A DNA stretch of 64,000 nt from Erythroxylum novogranatense. Lineage: Eukaryota; Streptophyta; Magnoliopsida; Malpighiales; Erythroxylaceae. The position numbers and the translations under genes were made by a program. This document shows, piece after piece, positions 24,800 through 36,025 of this stretch. Position 1 is the stretch's first letter. The number at the start of each line of letters is the position of its first letter. The notes beneath the pieces are model-generated. The model worked only from the letters and a program-made list of their open reading frames with translations, was not told where the DNA came from and searched no databases. The stretch lies in assembly GCA_029891385.1 (NCBI GenBank), contig CM057235.1:18903120-18967119 (forward strand), read 5' to 3'.

Positions 24800-25072
24800 G
24801 AGACGACGTCGTCTCAACAGGTGGGGAAGGGGAAATTAATTACGTGGACCTGGCCTTCCCTGACGTCTATTTCTCATAAACGACGTTTATTCTATTTTTC
24901 GACGTCTTTCTACCAAAACGACGTCAAACACTTCCTTTATCCCCGACGTCTTAATACAACATCGCAGAATCTTCCATCTTTTATTGACGTTTTTTCAGAC
25001 GTCGTCAATGCCTCAGACCATTCACGACGTTTACTTTAAAAACGACACTAAAAGCCTCCTTTTCTTGTAGTG
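24800..25072. repeat. CACTA right terminus and subterminal repeats
   Basis: At least ten ACGTC/GACGT-bearing motifs lie within 270 bp, mirrored relative to the left end, ending in TTTTCTTGTAGTG. The cluster opens with the perfect 16-bp palindrome GAGACGACGTCGTCTC (24800-24815). Confidence 0.88.
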
Positions 25073-25075
25073 TCT

Positions 25076-26474
25076 AAGAACTTACATTTGGGCATCTCAC
25101 TTTCATATGCCATCCTTCTTTTAAGTATAATTGAGCTCTACTTACCCTTATTAGAGTTGACACAATCTTTACTAGGTACCTCTATTAGTGTTTGATTATA
25201 ATTATAATTATTTATATAATTAAGTTACATTTTAACTAGACTTATCATTCTTGGGCCATTTAACTCTTACGTAGAACCAAAGCATGTAAACTTATATAAG
25301 GTAGGTGTGAATGTTGGGCCAACCTAAGCCTAACATTTAAAAAAGTTCAAAATAACCCCTGATTAAACAAAGTAAAAGGCTTAACTTCGTTAGTTGTTTC
25401 ATCCATTTAGGGGCTATTTTGAACATTTTATAAACATTAAGGTTTATTTTGAATGTTCCAAAATATTAGGATCTAATTCAGATTTTAATGTAAAATTTAG
25501 AGTCTAAATTGTTGAATTTGCCCACAAAATTATTTCAACATTATCTAGGTTGTGTGAAAGAAAATAAGATAAAAGAGAAGATGGATAACCACCTAGTAGT
25601 GTAAACATTGAGAACTATGGCAGGCTACAATAATTGAGAAATCAAATACAGTGATTCAACCTTATTCTATTAAATATCATTTATATATTTATATGAAATC
25701 CACGTAAATGTGTAGATGATATTTAATGGAATATAATAGAAACATCATAATTCTACTTTGTTGACTTTCATTTACGAGTACGATAGGCATCGGGAATGCA
25801 TTAGGTCATTGGGAATGACATTGGAGGTATAAATGAGGCTACATATAAATAGAGAAATTGAGATGGAGAGTCGTTAAGAGGGACTGATGTGATAATGACT
25901 CAGCTTAAATAATGACAGAGGAATTATACAAATTGGCTGCCGACTTGAATTTAGGATGTCAATGGGTCGATCTAATTTTATATTTTTTTAAAAAAGTTTA
26001 AAAAGTAATTTTGGCCCATGACTCATTTAACTCCAACTAAAATATACATAAAACAAAAAACTTTATATTTTATGTATATTTAAAATAAATATACATAAAA
26101 TATAATTAAAAATTAGTCATTATTAGAATTTAATTAAACTACATTATGGATACTTATCTGTAATTAAAAATAAAATAAAATAAAATTATGAAGTAAAATA
26201 ATAAAATTGGATATGATAAAAATAAAATTAAACCTAATATAGTGAAATTCAAAGTGAATTGAAAATGATAAAAACAAAGGAAATTAAGTGCAGTTTAAAG
26301 CATCAGAACAAGTTTTGACACCGCATTGCATTTTGTCATGAATCAGTCGAAGAATGGTCTCCTCTCGCAAGCATGCATGCACAAGGCTTCCTCTCCCCGT
26401 ATTACGCATATCCAAAAGTATGAATACGATTAAGCATTCTGTTCTTCATCTCTCACATCAAAAGATGCAACAAT
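25076..26474. other. AT-rich intergenic DNA downstream of the calmodulin-like gene
   Basis: No gene is visible. The part nearest 26474 is the 3' untranslated and downstream region of the calmodulin-like gene on the minus strand. The stretch 25970-26250 is almost pure A/T. Confidence 0.6.
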
Positions 26475-26933
26475 TTAAATTGAACCTAGAGCAGCAAATC
26501 CACCACCTTTCATCATCTGCTTAAATTCCTTGTAGTTCACCATCCCATCGCCATCCACGTCCACTTTCTTTATCATTCTCTTGCAATCCTCTGTAGTTCT
26601 TCCTTGTTTCAGACCAAGCGAAGCCAGAACCGATCTCAACTCTTCTACGGTGATGAACCCATCTCCGTTTTGATCGAAAACGTTGAATGCTTCTCTCATG
26701 TCCTCCTCCTCGTCCCTCTCGTCCATTATTGTTTGGTACAATGCCCCGAATTCTTCAATGTCTACGAAACCATCCCCGTTCGCGTCTATCTTTTCGATCA
26801 TTTGAACCAAGTCCTTGTCGGGTACGTTGATTCCCAAGTTTTTCAGCGAGTCACTTAGCTCTTTCCTCGTGATCTTGCCGTCTCCGTTTTCGTCAAACAT
26901 TTGAAAAACCTTGCGGAGCTCCGCTGGATCCAT
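26475..26933 (-). CDS. Calmodulin-like protein, CML7-type, 152 aa
   Basis: An intact single-exon frame runs from the ATG at 26933 to a stop at 26475. It encodes four EF-hands and little else. The loops are D14-E25 ([12 protein letters not shown]), D50-E61 ([12 protein letters not shown]), D87-E98 ([12 protein letters not shown]) and D125-E136 ([12 protein letters not shown]). Each has Asp at position 1, Gly at 6, a hydrophobic residue at 8 and Glu at 12, so all four should bind calcium. A short acidic linker (DERDEEED, 71-78) joins the two lobes. The N-terminus [14 protein letters not shown] and the short tail FAALGSI, without a prenyl or membrane signal, match the Arabidopsis CML3/CML7 group of soluble calcium sensors. 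The role is to bind Ca2+ and then target proteins; the targets are unknown. It is the only intact host gene seen. A copia element sits 492 bp upstream. Confidence 0.95.
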   Translation of the reverse strand: MDPAELRKVFQMFDENGDGKITRKELSDSLKNLGINVPDKDLVQMIEKIDANGDGFVDIEEFGALYQTIMDERDEEEDMREAFNVFDQNGDGFITVEELRSVLASLGLKQGRTTEDCKRMIKKVDVDGDGMVNYKEFKQMMKGGGFAALGSI

Positions 26934-27425
26934 TGTTATTCTAACTTACGAAAAGAGACCAACAATGGCTTCCTAAGGAGGAGAATAATCACTAAAAATT
27001 GCCCAAAACTTGGGTTTTTTTCCTGGTAATTCGCTAATGCAAGTAATTAGAGAGAGGGAACTTGAGGAGACAAGAGTCTTGCTCATGAAACGTACGGAGA
27101 TCTTCTTTTGGAGGTACAAGAAGATAGAAGCATATAAGAAGCTGCAAATAAGGAAATACATCCTTAACAGAAAACGGTTTAGGACAAGAGGTTAATTTAA
27201 TTCTGTTATGCAAGAGAATGATGACAAGGCTAAAGTCTAAAAAAGGAAGCAAACTTTTATTTGGAGTTTCTTGTATTCTGAAACGGGTGGTCCTAGTATC
27301 ACTATCAAATTCATTATTCAAGTGAAGAGATTAAGCTCCTTATGGTTCTGCTTCTTGCAATCCAAACGAGATCATTCTACAGTTAGCAGTAAATGTTTTT
27401 TAGGGATTTGATAAATATATAATTT
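26934..27425 (-). promoter_or_regulatory. 5' UTR and proximal promoter of the calmodulin-like gene
   Basis: These 492 bp separate the start codon from the copia insertion. No firm TATA box was identified. Anything that regulates the gene from farther upstream has been displaced by 5.25 kb. Confidence 0.55.
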
Positions 27426-27887
27426 TGCTGCATGCATGCTTGGCCCCTCCAAAGTCAAGTATGGAGGCTATTGGTTGCATGTTTGGTTGTTTGTTATAAG
27501 TCAGCAAAAGAAGCACCGAAATATGGATAGCAAACTTCAAGCGTGAATTTGGTGAAGCGTTGATTGCGCAGAGATTGAAGGTTTCATCAGCTATAAAAGG
27601 AATGTTTGCAAACTAGGAATATACAATATTCATTCTTTCCTTTCTCAAAATCCTCCTATCCTCTCTGTATAATTCTAAGCCTTTTGTTCCAACCTTTATA
27701 CTTGTAAACATTCTCCACATATTAGAAATTGCTTCACCCTCCTGGTCGTGACGTAGGTCGCATCGATCAACTATGTAAATCTCTGTGTTCAGTGTCCCAT
27801 TTTATTTTTGGCTTTATTTATTTTCGTTATTATCTATTTGGGCTATTATATTAAACCGGGATTGGATCTGGGGTTATTTCCGTAACA
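27426..27887 (+). repeat. 5' LTR of the copia element
   Basis: 462 bp from TGCTGCATGCATG to CCGTAACA. The text AGCTATAAAAGG (about 27589) is a good TATA box for the element promoter. Confidence 0.95.
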
Positions 27888-28004
27888 AATTGGTATCAGA
27901 GCTCTGGCCATCATTTTTAGGTCTAACTTACCATATGCTCTGTGGTCGCCACTAGGTGGATCTTCCACATCAGAAAGTGAGTTAGATTTTGTAGTAAGCC
28001 TAAA

Positions 28005-28280
28005 CGGAGCCCACTGCCTCGATTTCACTTGTGGGGTCCACTGCCTCGGTTTTGACCCGTGGGGCCCACTGCCCTATTTTATCTGTTTGTTCCGATTTTG
28101 TATTCGGTGATTAATTTATTTGTGGGGCCCACGCCTCGAGTTTTGTTTGTGGGGCCCAACTCTCGATTTTGTTTGTGGGGTCCACGTCCTGTTTTCACTT
28201 GTTGAGCTTACAACCCGGTTTTGTTTGTTCTAGTTTCATTTGTGGGGTCCACCATTCTAATTTCTTGTGCGGGGCCCACT
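28005..28280 (+). repeat. GC-rich minisatellite in the copia leader
   Basis: About nine imperfect units of roughly 25-35 bp are built on TTTGTGGGGCCCACGCCTCG. Three contain exact GGGCCCAC, the class I TCP-factor consensus GGNCCCAC. The array lies between the primer-binding site and gag, ending 11 bp before the gag ATG. Confidence 0.85.
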
Positions 28281-28290
28281 TATAGTCATT

Positions 28291-29010
28291 ATGACGATAA
28301 CGACCTCCATTGAAAAGTTTGGCCGGAATATTAATTTCAGAATGTGGCAACTCAAAATGCAGCCATTCTAACACGGGATGGAAGTAAGTTAAGACTTTCG
28401 ATGGAGAGGAGAAAAAGCAAAGAAATGTCGTTTGACAAATTTAAGGATCTAGATGATAAGGCCAGATCATGTATTATTTTACATCTCATCGATGAGGTTT
28501 TGCGAAGTTCTTGGTGAAATCACAAATTAAAGGCATGTGGGATAAGTTGAAAACTATGTACATGAAGAAGACGGTGGAAAATCGACTTTATTTAAAGCAA
28601 AAGTTGTACATGTTAAGGATGACAGAAGGTACATCAATAACTTCACATTTAGATAAATTTGATTCACTTATTATGGATTTGAAGAATGTGGAAGTTACTG
28701 TTACGGATGAGGATCAAGCCATTTTATTGTTGTGTTCCCTGCCTCATTCCTTTAAATATTTTCGTGATACTATGATTTATGGGAAAGAGACTATCTCATA
28801 TGATAGTATTAAGTCTGCATTAAAGTCCAAGGAGCAGATAGATAGGGACATCACTGGGGAAACTAGTGGAAGTCAAGCAGAGGGACTATTTGTGCGGGGT
28901 AGATCTGAAAATAGAGACTACGAAAGGGTAGATCCAAAGGTAGGTCGAAATCCGCATATAAGAACTTAATTTGTAATTATTGCGAAGAAAAAGGGCACAT
29001 TAAGGTGATT
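28291..29010 (+). pseudogene. copia gag, broken
   Basis: It starts at ATG 28291 with MTITTSIEKFGRN and a tryptophan-bearing NFRMWQLKMQ motif. A base is lost near 28363, stops follow, and the frame reopens at 28511-28966 with the conserved [24 protein letters not shown] and [13 protein letters not shown] segments of the UBN2-type gag. The zinc knuckle is visible at about 28972-29010 as CNYCEEKGHIK, but a frameshift removes the last cysteine. The protein would have packaged the element RNA. Confidence 0.85.
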
Positions 29011-29134
29011 GCTATAAATTGAAGAATAAGGAGAAAATAAAATTGAAGATAATAAAAACAATCACCGTTGAAGCTAGTGTAGCAAGTGAGATGAGAATGA
29101 GGAATTATCTTTGTAGCCACGTAAGATAAAGTCG

Positions 29135-29598
29135 GTCTAATAAGGAGTGGATTTTAGATTCGGTTGTTCTTACCACACGAGTCCCGATAGGAGTGTTTTA
29201 CCGTTATGATTCATTTGATGGTGGAATTGTTTTGATGGGTAATAATCTCTGTAAAGTTGTTGGTAAAGGTACAGTCCGGATCAAAATGTATGATGGTATC
29301 ATTAGAACACTCACTGATGTTAGACACGCCCTCGATTTGAAGAAAATCTCATCTCTTTGGGCACTCTCGATTCTCGAGGTGCAAGTTCTCACCAAAGGTG
29401 GAGTTTTGAAAATTTCTAAAGGTGCTCTTGTATTGATGAAAGCTTGCAGGTCTGGTAGTTTGTATGTTTTGCAGGGATCTACAGTAACAGGTGCTGCCGC
29501 AGTCTCTACTAAGGGTGACATTACCAAATTGTGACATATGCGTTTGGGACATATGGGTGAGAAAGGTTTATCGTTGTTAAGCAAGAGGGGCCTACTTT
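29135..29598 (+). pseudogene. copia protease and GAG-pre-integrase region, broken
   Basis: WILDS near 29150 is the start of the aspartic protease active site, but the next residues are out of register, so the catalytic motif (WILDSG/A...H) is lost. An open segment at 29193-29531 carries [12 protein letters not shown] and [10 protein letters not shown], typical of the protease body. A TGA at 29532-29534 interrupts the frame, and [12 protein letters not shown] begins the HHCC zinc region that precedes integrase. Confidence 0.8.
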
Positions 29599-31053
29599 GT
29601 GGTCAAAGTACTGGTAAGATGGACTTTTGTGAGCATTGTATCTTTGGGAAGCAGAAACGAGTCAGTTTCAATTCTCCAAATTGCTCACAAACTAAAGCGT
29701 ACTTTGGATTATATTCATTCTGATCTTTGGGGGCCCTCTCGTGTTCCATCTAAAGGTGGTGCCCGATATATGTTGACTTTTATTGATGATTATTCAAGGA
29801 AAGTTTGGGTGTATTTCTTGAAACACAAAAATGACGTTTTCTTAACCTTTAAACAATGGAAAGGGTTGATTGAAAAGCAGAAAGGAAAACATGTTAAGCG
29901 GCTACGTACAGATAATGGTTTGGAATTTTGTGGAGGTGAATTCAACGAATTTTGCAAGAATGAAGGAATTACTCGGCATCACACTGTCAGAATGACTCCG
30001 CAACAAAATGGAGTTACCGAGCGTATGAACCGGACTCTTTTGGAAAGAGCTCGATGTATGATTTCTAATGCAGGTTTGACACTTGATTTTTGGGCAGAAG
30101 CCATTGCGACAGCTTGCTACATCGTCAACCGCTCTCCTTGTGCTCCTCTTAATTTCAAGACTCCAGAGGAAGTTTGGTCAGGTATTCCTGCTGATTACTC
30201 TACTTTAAGAATATTTGGGTGTCCAGCATATATGCATGTAAATAAGGGAAAGTTAGAGCCTAGGGCTAAGAAATGTATTTTCCTTGGTTATGCTTCAGGG
30301 GTGAAGGGATATCGTTTGTGGTGTCCTGATCCCAAGTCACCCAAATTTGTAATTAGTAGGGATGTTACATTTGATGAGTCCTCTATGTTGTATCCTAGAA
30401 AAGAGTCTTGTAATTCTTGTAATTTAGAAAAAGAGGATAGTACACAGAAACAGGTGGAGTTAGAGATTGGTAGTTCAGGTCCTTCACAGATGTCTTCTAC
30501 ACATGAGACAGATCAAGTTGATCATCTAGATCTTGACCATGTTCAAGGTGAACCAGTAGAAAAAGAACATTCCATAGCCAGAGACAGACCAAGACGAGAG
30601 ATTCGACCACCACAGAGGTATGCAAATTTAGTTGCATATGCTTTATCAGTGGCACAGGAAACAGGTGGAGACGGTGAACCTTCCACATACATAGAAGCAG
30701 TTTCTAGTGCTGATGCGGATAAGTGGGTGGTGGCCATGAATGAAGAAATGGAATCTCTACATAAGAATGGTATTTGGGTTCTGGTGAAGCCGCCGAAGGG
30801 TAAGAAAATTGTTGGGTGCAAATGGGTCTTCAAGAAGAAAGAAGGTACTTCAGGTGTTGAGAATGCAAGGTATAAGGCACGATTGGTTGCAAAGGGCTAC
30901 ATTCAGCTTGACGTCAAGACAACATTCCTACATGGTGAATTGGATGAGCAGATTTATATGAAACAACCTGAAGGTTTTATAGTTGCAGAAAAGGAAGACC
31001 AAGTTTGTTTATTAAAGAAATCCTTGTACGGATTAAAGCAATCTCCAAGATAG
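29599..31053 (+). pseudogene. copia integrase and N-terminal reverse transcriptase, with internal deletion
   Basis: A 484-codon open frame. Integrase catalytic residues D42 (SDLWGP), D105 (RTDNG) and E141 (QQNGVTER) keep the D-35-E spacing. The GKGTV-like and FLGYASGVKGYRLW segments mark the integrase C-terminal region. RT begins with WVVAMNEEMESL and runs through VGCKWVFKKK and RLVAKGY, then jumps directly to LDVKTTFLHGELDEQIYMKQPEGF. About 35 residues of the RT fingers/palm are missing in frame. The frame ends where CAG has become TAG (SPR-stop-WYKRF). Confidence 0.92.
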
Positions 31054-32100
31054 TGGTATAAGAGGTTTGATTCATTTATGTTGGGTCATGATTTCTCCAG
31101 GAGCATGTATGATAGTTGTGTTTACTTCCAGAAGTTAGATAACGACTCATTCATCTATTTGTTGTTATATGTTGATGATATGCTCATTGCTGCCAAGAAT
31201 GTTACAGATATTAACCATTTGAAGGCCTTACTGCATGGTGAATTTGAGATGAAGAATTTGGGAGCAGCAAAGAAAATTCTTGGCATGGAGATAAGACGTG
31301 ATCGAGGACTTGGTAAATTATTCTTGACCCAGGAGAATTATCTCAGTAAAGTCTTGGAGCGGTTTGACATGAGAGATGCCAAAGAAGTAAGTACTCCTCT
31401 TGCAAGTCATTTTAGACTTTCAGCTGCTCAGTCACCACAGTCACAGGAAGATGAAGATTATATGGCACGGGTTCCTTATTCTAGTGTCGTTGGCAGTATT
31501 ATGTATGCAATGGTTTGTACTCGTCCAGATATTTCACAAGCTGTTAGTGTTGTCAGCAGGTATATGGCTAATCCTGGTAAAGAACATTGGAAGGCTGTGA
31601 AATGAATTCTCAGATACTTGAAGGGAACTTCGAACTTTTGTTTGGAGTTTGATAGAACCATCAACAGTTTGGTTGGATTTGTAGATTCAGATTATGCCGG
31701 TGATCTCGACAGACGCAGATCTTTGACAGGTTATGTATTTTGCATTGGAGGTTGTGCAATTAGTTGAAAAGCTACTTTACAACATGTAGTGGCTCTATCT
31801 ATTACTGAGGCAGAATATATGGCAGTTACAGAGGCTATTAAAGAAGCTTTATGGTTGAGAGGTTTATTCGGTGAATAATCTCTACATCAAGGGGTTACTA
31901 CCATTTATTGTGACAGTCAGAGTGCTATTCATCTGACAAAAGATTAAATGTATCATGAGAGGACGAAACATATTGATGTAAAGTATCATTTCATTCGGGA
32001 TACTATTGCAGAGAAGAAGGTCCTTATTCAGATGATTAACACTAAGGACAATCCTACTGACATGTTTACAAAGGTTCTTCCAGTTTACAAGTTCAAGTAG
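31054..32100 (+). pseudogene. copia RT C-terminal half and RNase H, broken
   Basis: After the stop, the same frame continues to 31602 with the RT catalytic box LLLYVDDMLIAAKN (Y-V-D-D intact), GAAKKILGMEI and TRPDISQAVSVVSRYM. The stop at 31603 reflects TGG to TGA (VK-W-ILRYLKG). RNase H text follows to about 32100 (DYAGDLDRRRSLTG, CAISW with a stop, ITEAEYMAV, DSQSAIHL, ERTKHIDVKYHFIRD, NPTDMFTKVLP), with four further stops. Confidence 0.9.
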
Positions 32101-32213
32101 TGCTTGGACTTGATTGGTGTCTACAGTTGGGTGATATAGCCCTTTTTTTGGGGCATTGTCGGAGAAGGTGGTGCAGATTACTAATTGTTCGGGACCAAGT
32201 CAAGGTGGAGATT

Positions 32214-32677
32214 TGTTGCATGCATGCTTGGCCCCTCCAAAGTTAAGTATGGAGGCTATTGGTTGCATGTTTGGTTGTTTGTTATAAGTCAGCAAAAGAA
32301 GCACCGAAATATGGATAGAAAACTTCAAGCGTGAATTTGGTGAAGCGTTAATTGCGCAGAGATTGAAGGTTTCATCAGCTATAAAAGGAATGTTTGCAAA
32401 CTAGGAATATGCAATATTCATTCTTTCCTTTCTCAAAATCCTCCTATCCTCTCTGTATAATTCTAAGCCTTTTGTTCCAACCTTTATACTTGTAAACATT
32501 CTCCACATATTAGTAAAATTGCTCACCCTCCGGTCGTAGACGTAGGTCACATTGACCGAACCATGTAAATCTCTGTGTTCAGTGTCCCATTTTATTTTTG
32601 GCTTTATTTATTTTCGTTATTATCTATTTGAGCTATTATATTAAACCGGGATTGGATCTGGGGTTATTTCCGTAACA
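32214..32677 (+). repeat. 3' LTR of the copia element
   Basis: 464 bp from TGTTGCATGCATG to CCGTAACA, preceded by the polypurine tract. Differences from the 5' LTR cluster at 32513-32566. Confidence 0.95.
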
Positions 32678-32682
32678 AATTT

Positions 32683-33126
32683 AAGAGGGAATTAACTGCA
32701 TGAAAACCAAATCATAAGGCAAGAGTTTATAAGAGCCTTATCCTGTAACGAGCTTCAACATCTACGTCAATCTTATCCTGTAATGCCTCAAAAGAGCCTT
32801 ATAAGAGTGAAGCCCTCTCTAGCAAGAAGTTTCATTTCTCCATCTCCAAATGGATCAATCGCAAGCCTTAGAAACTCTATCTTCTCTTCCACACCTACGT
32901 TTATTCCACTTATTGTTTTATATATATGGATTCTCTCTCCTTAATCCCCTACAGATTTCAATATCTCAAAGCTAGAAATGGGAATAATGTGCCTTCCTAT
33001 CCTACGCCTAAAATGGAGCAATCAACTTCCTACACATATATCAAGAATGATTTGTTTCCTATAATACACCTAGAAAAATTGACACCTAATTTGTTCCTAA
33101 AGTGGACACTATACAAACCTTTAACA
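32683..33126 (-). mobile_element. Partial LTR of an older minus-strand copia element
   Basis: On the minus strand TGTTAAAGGTTTGTATAG starts at 33126 directly after the polypurine tract TTAAGGGAGAG (33137-33127). The other end of the LTR could not be placed; the younger copia insertion at 27426-32677 may split it. Confidence 0.5.
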
Positions 33127-33420
33127 CTCTCCCTTAAGTTGGAGTATAAATATTCTAAATACCCATCTTGTCAAGAAAGTATATAAACTATTGGCTTCCC
33201 AATGCCTTGGTCAAAATGATAGTTGATCGATTCACCGTTCGGATATAAGATGTGGAAATATTTTTGCATTATATCTTATCACGAACACAGTGACAGTTGA
33301 CGTCAATATGTTTTGTCCACTATATGGAACACCCAATGACTTAAGTAAATCTTTAAGCCATTTCAACTTACAGTTGGTTGTACCCATTGAACAATACTCG
33401 ACTTCTATGAAAGATTACAA
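33127..33420 (-). pseudogene. Copia RNase H C-terminal relic
   Basis: Read on the minus strand: EVEYCSMGTTNCKLKWLKDL then LKSLGV, a gap, WTKHIDVNCHCVRDKI in a shifted frame, then INQLSF-like and GIGKP-like text leading to the polypurine tract. This is the end of a copia RNase H (EAEYRSM..., ERTKHIEVDCHFVRD). The catalytic DSQ segment is deleted. Confidence 0.85.
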
Positions 33421-34151
33421 ATGTGTAAATTTGAGATTTTAAGGTACTAACTGTATGTATTCCAAAAATCCTACTTTCGCAATATAAAAGGTAATTATGA
33501 AGAGGAGACGAAGGAGAAGCAATTAAAGTTAGAGTTGACTCAATTATGAACCTAGGATGAAGAGAATATGAAGATTACTTTAGATATCCAATAGAGGGAA
33601 ACCTTTCATCAAAGTTTCAAGGGAAGTACATTAGAGAAAAGGTACATATATATATATATATAATCCCCTTTTTAATTATGCTTTTGAACTTTTGATGTTT
33701 CTATTGTTTTCTACATTAATGAACTAAGTTTTTTTAGTGCCCAGATATGATGAACCTTAAGTTAGGATGGATATTTTGATTAGAATCTTTTATTTAATTC
33801 AATTTGATTTTTGATTCATTGCGATTCAATTATTCATTTTATTATTAATTAAATGTTTGATTTTATATGATTGATATTGAGAAATCCTTTTGTATGAATA
33901 GATCTACCATAATTAGAAGGAGTTGTATGCAAATTTAAAGATAAGTCGACATAAATCTTCAAGATTTGAGTTAAACCTAATAGTGAAATTCACGAAATGA
34001 GTAATGCAATCTTAGGAATTTTAACAATAAAAGGTCTCAATTAATCAATTAAAGATTAGTTATCAATAGTCTTGAAAAAGATATTAATATAAGATAAGAA
34101 TTTCTACAATCTAATGATCAATAATAGAATTAAATGATAAAGGGATAATAA
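33421..34151. other. AT-rich intergenic DNA
   Basis: No gene or repeat end is recognised. A short (TA)n run lies at about 33645-33662. Confidence 0.5.
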
Positions 34152-34201
34152 TTAGGTCCTATTTGGTTAGATGTTAATTAATGGAATGGAACAGAATGAA
34201 A

Positions 34202-36025
34202 TAGCACATAATGGAATGCAGCTACAGTAATGGTCATGTTGCCCAAAGTCCACAGCCCTAGGAATTTTGGAGACTTCTGTCCAATCAGTTTGTGCAATTT
34301 TGTTAACAAAATTTTCACTCGCATTTTATGTGACAGGTTAAGGGATTTGTTACCAAGAATCATCTCGCAAGAGCAATCAGCAATCCTTGAAGGAAGAGAC
34401 ATAAGCGATAATGTACTGTTAGCCTAAGAGGTCCTCCAACATATTGATAAAAAGGTGGTGGCAAGTAACGTCATGTTTAAATTCGATCTCATGAAGGCCT
34501 TTGATCGTGTCTCACGGGACTTCTTGAAGGATTTGTTACAGAAGATGGAGTTTCCTCCACGGTTTATCCAATTGATAGTGAACAACTTCAAGGCTAGTCG
34601 GATATCCTTGTTAATCAATGGGGTGATGACAGGCATCAAGGGGCTCAAATACGGGGACCCATTGTCTCCCCTTTTGTTTATATTGATTATGGAATTGTTG
34701 AGCTGAAATTTGACAAATTTGATTGCAACTGGGAAAATGATTAATTATTCTCTACCTCGTCACTTATTTAACGTTTTTGCGGCATTTGCTACTGCATCCG
34801 GGTAGAAAGCTAACCTTCCAAAGAGTTGATTCATAATTTTCAGGAATGCGCCGTGTTCACAGGTCCACTGACTCTCAAATTTTACTGGAGTTTCGCGAAC
34901 AACATTGCCTCTCAAATATCTGGGACATTTGTTATATCGAGGGCGTAAGAGGAATGTCTATTTTCACCATTTACTAGAAAAATTTAAGAGCAGACTGGCC
35001 GGCTGGTAATCTAAAATGTTTTCGACGGGTGGCCGCATTACTGTGATTCGTCATGTTTTGACGGCCCTCCCACTGTACATCTTTGCTGCAATGGAACCCC
35101 CACGTTCGATAATTCATCAAATCGAAACACTGTGTTCGCGATTCCTTTGGGGCCACACACCCGAATCTTACAACAGACATTGGCAATCATAGTCAGGGGT
35201 GGCTAAACCTGTGGAGCAGAACGGTCTGGGGTTTAAGGATTTTCATGTGACTTCCAAGGCTTATGCATGCAAGCTTTGGTGGAAGTGGCGTACTAAAAAA
35301 GGTCTATGGGCATAGTACGTAAATCAGGTCTCATGGAAGAATTCGGTTGTTAGGTGGCAGTTACTGAATGTAGATGAGTTCATGAGATTGAATACTCAGA
35401 TAACAGTCCACAATGGGGCTTGTTCCTTTCTATTTGACAATTGGAGTGGCCAGGAGGCTTTGGTAGATCGCTATGAAATTGCATTTGCAGAGGATTTTTG
35501 CCATTTTTGTCTCCGGGACTTGTGTGCTAAAAGGTATTGAGATATTCAATCATTGCAGGAATTTTTATCAATAGAGGCTATCAATTTTGTTCATTGTATG
35601 GGAGCCGTCAACCACAGGGTGCTTCACACTAAAATCTGCTTCTCACACCTTGGGTCAGCCTTCTCCTACCTATCCTCAACTCTCGGTTATTTGGGACTCG
35701 TCACTACTAGTCCGAATATCTTTCTTTATATGGAGACTGATGAATCGATTTTTGTCATTTCCTGAGGTTCTAAGTAGGTTCGGTTTCTGCCTACCCTCCA
35801 AGTGTTATGCTTGTAATTCAGTTGATTCCATTGACCACTGCTTCACACGGTGTCAACTAGCCCAAGAGGTCTGGTTGTTTTTTGAGAGATAGCTCTCAGT
35901 TCGTCTCCCACGGATGGATGGTCTGTACTTCTTATTTTAGACAGTTTTGGAGAGCCGGCTACTGGGATACGACTTGCAAAAGGTGTTGGTTTTGATTCCT
36001 TTGGCCGTTTGTTGGGGCTTATGGA
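34202..36025 (+). pseudogene. LINE ORF2 fragment: reverse transcriptase and zf-RVT
   Basis: The element is 5' truncated and begins within RT (VMLPKVHSPRNFGDFCPISL). It continues with CNFVNKIFTRILCDRL, QSAILEGRDISDNVLL, MFKFDLMKAFDRV and GLKYGDPLSPLLFILIMELL. The YADD catalytic box has been lost in a gap near 34760. Then come FATASG, LEKFKSRLAGW, GGRITVIRHVLTALPLYIF and a zinc-binding region KCYACNSVDSIDHCFTRC at about 35800-35860. Many stops are present. The ORF is cut at about 36025 by the gypsy-derived block and resumes at 44904. Confidence 0.88.

Larger units (their letters stand above)
12245..25072 (-). mobile_element. CACTA (En/Spm) DNA transposon, 12.8 kb, TSD TCT
   Basis: It starts CACTATAAGAAAA and ends TTTTCTTGTAGTG, a 13-bp terminal inverted repeat with one mismatch, flanked by TCT at 12242-12244 and 25073-25075. 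Both ends carry dense subterminal AACGTCG-type motifs. Coding relics are on the minus strand: a DUF4216 segment (23281-23667) and a TNP1/Transposase_24-like gene (13022-14892). The main catalytic transposase domain (Transposase_21) was not seen, so the element is probably non-autonomous. A solo LTR occupies 16624-19492; without it the element is about 10 kb, ordinary for plant CACTA elements. Confidence 0.9.
27426..32677 (+). mobile_element. Full-length Ty1/copia element, Tork/TNT1-like, 5252 bp, TSD AATTT
   Basis: The LTRs lie at 27426-27887 and 32214-32677; AATTT flanks both sides (27421-27425, 32678-32682). A primer-binding site TGGTATCAGAGC (27891-27902, initiator tRNA-Met type) and a polypurine tract AAGGTGGAGATT (32202-32213) are in place. 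The order gag, protease, integrase, RT, RNase H is that of copia. The LTRs differ by about 10 substitutions and five small indels, so the insertion is fairly recent. The coding region is nevertheless broken by stops, frameshifts and one in-frame deletion, so it is not autonomous. Confidence 0.96.

Noticed and set aside
27034..27321. Minus-strand frame upstream of the calmodulin-like gene
   Set aside because: No domain; it lies in the promoter/5' UTR and has no conserved features.
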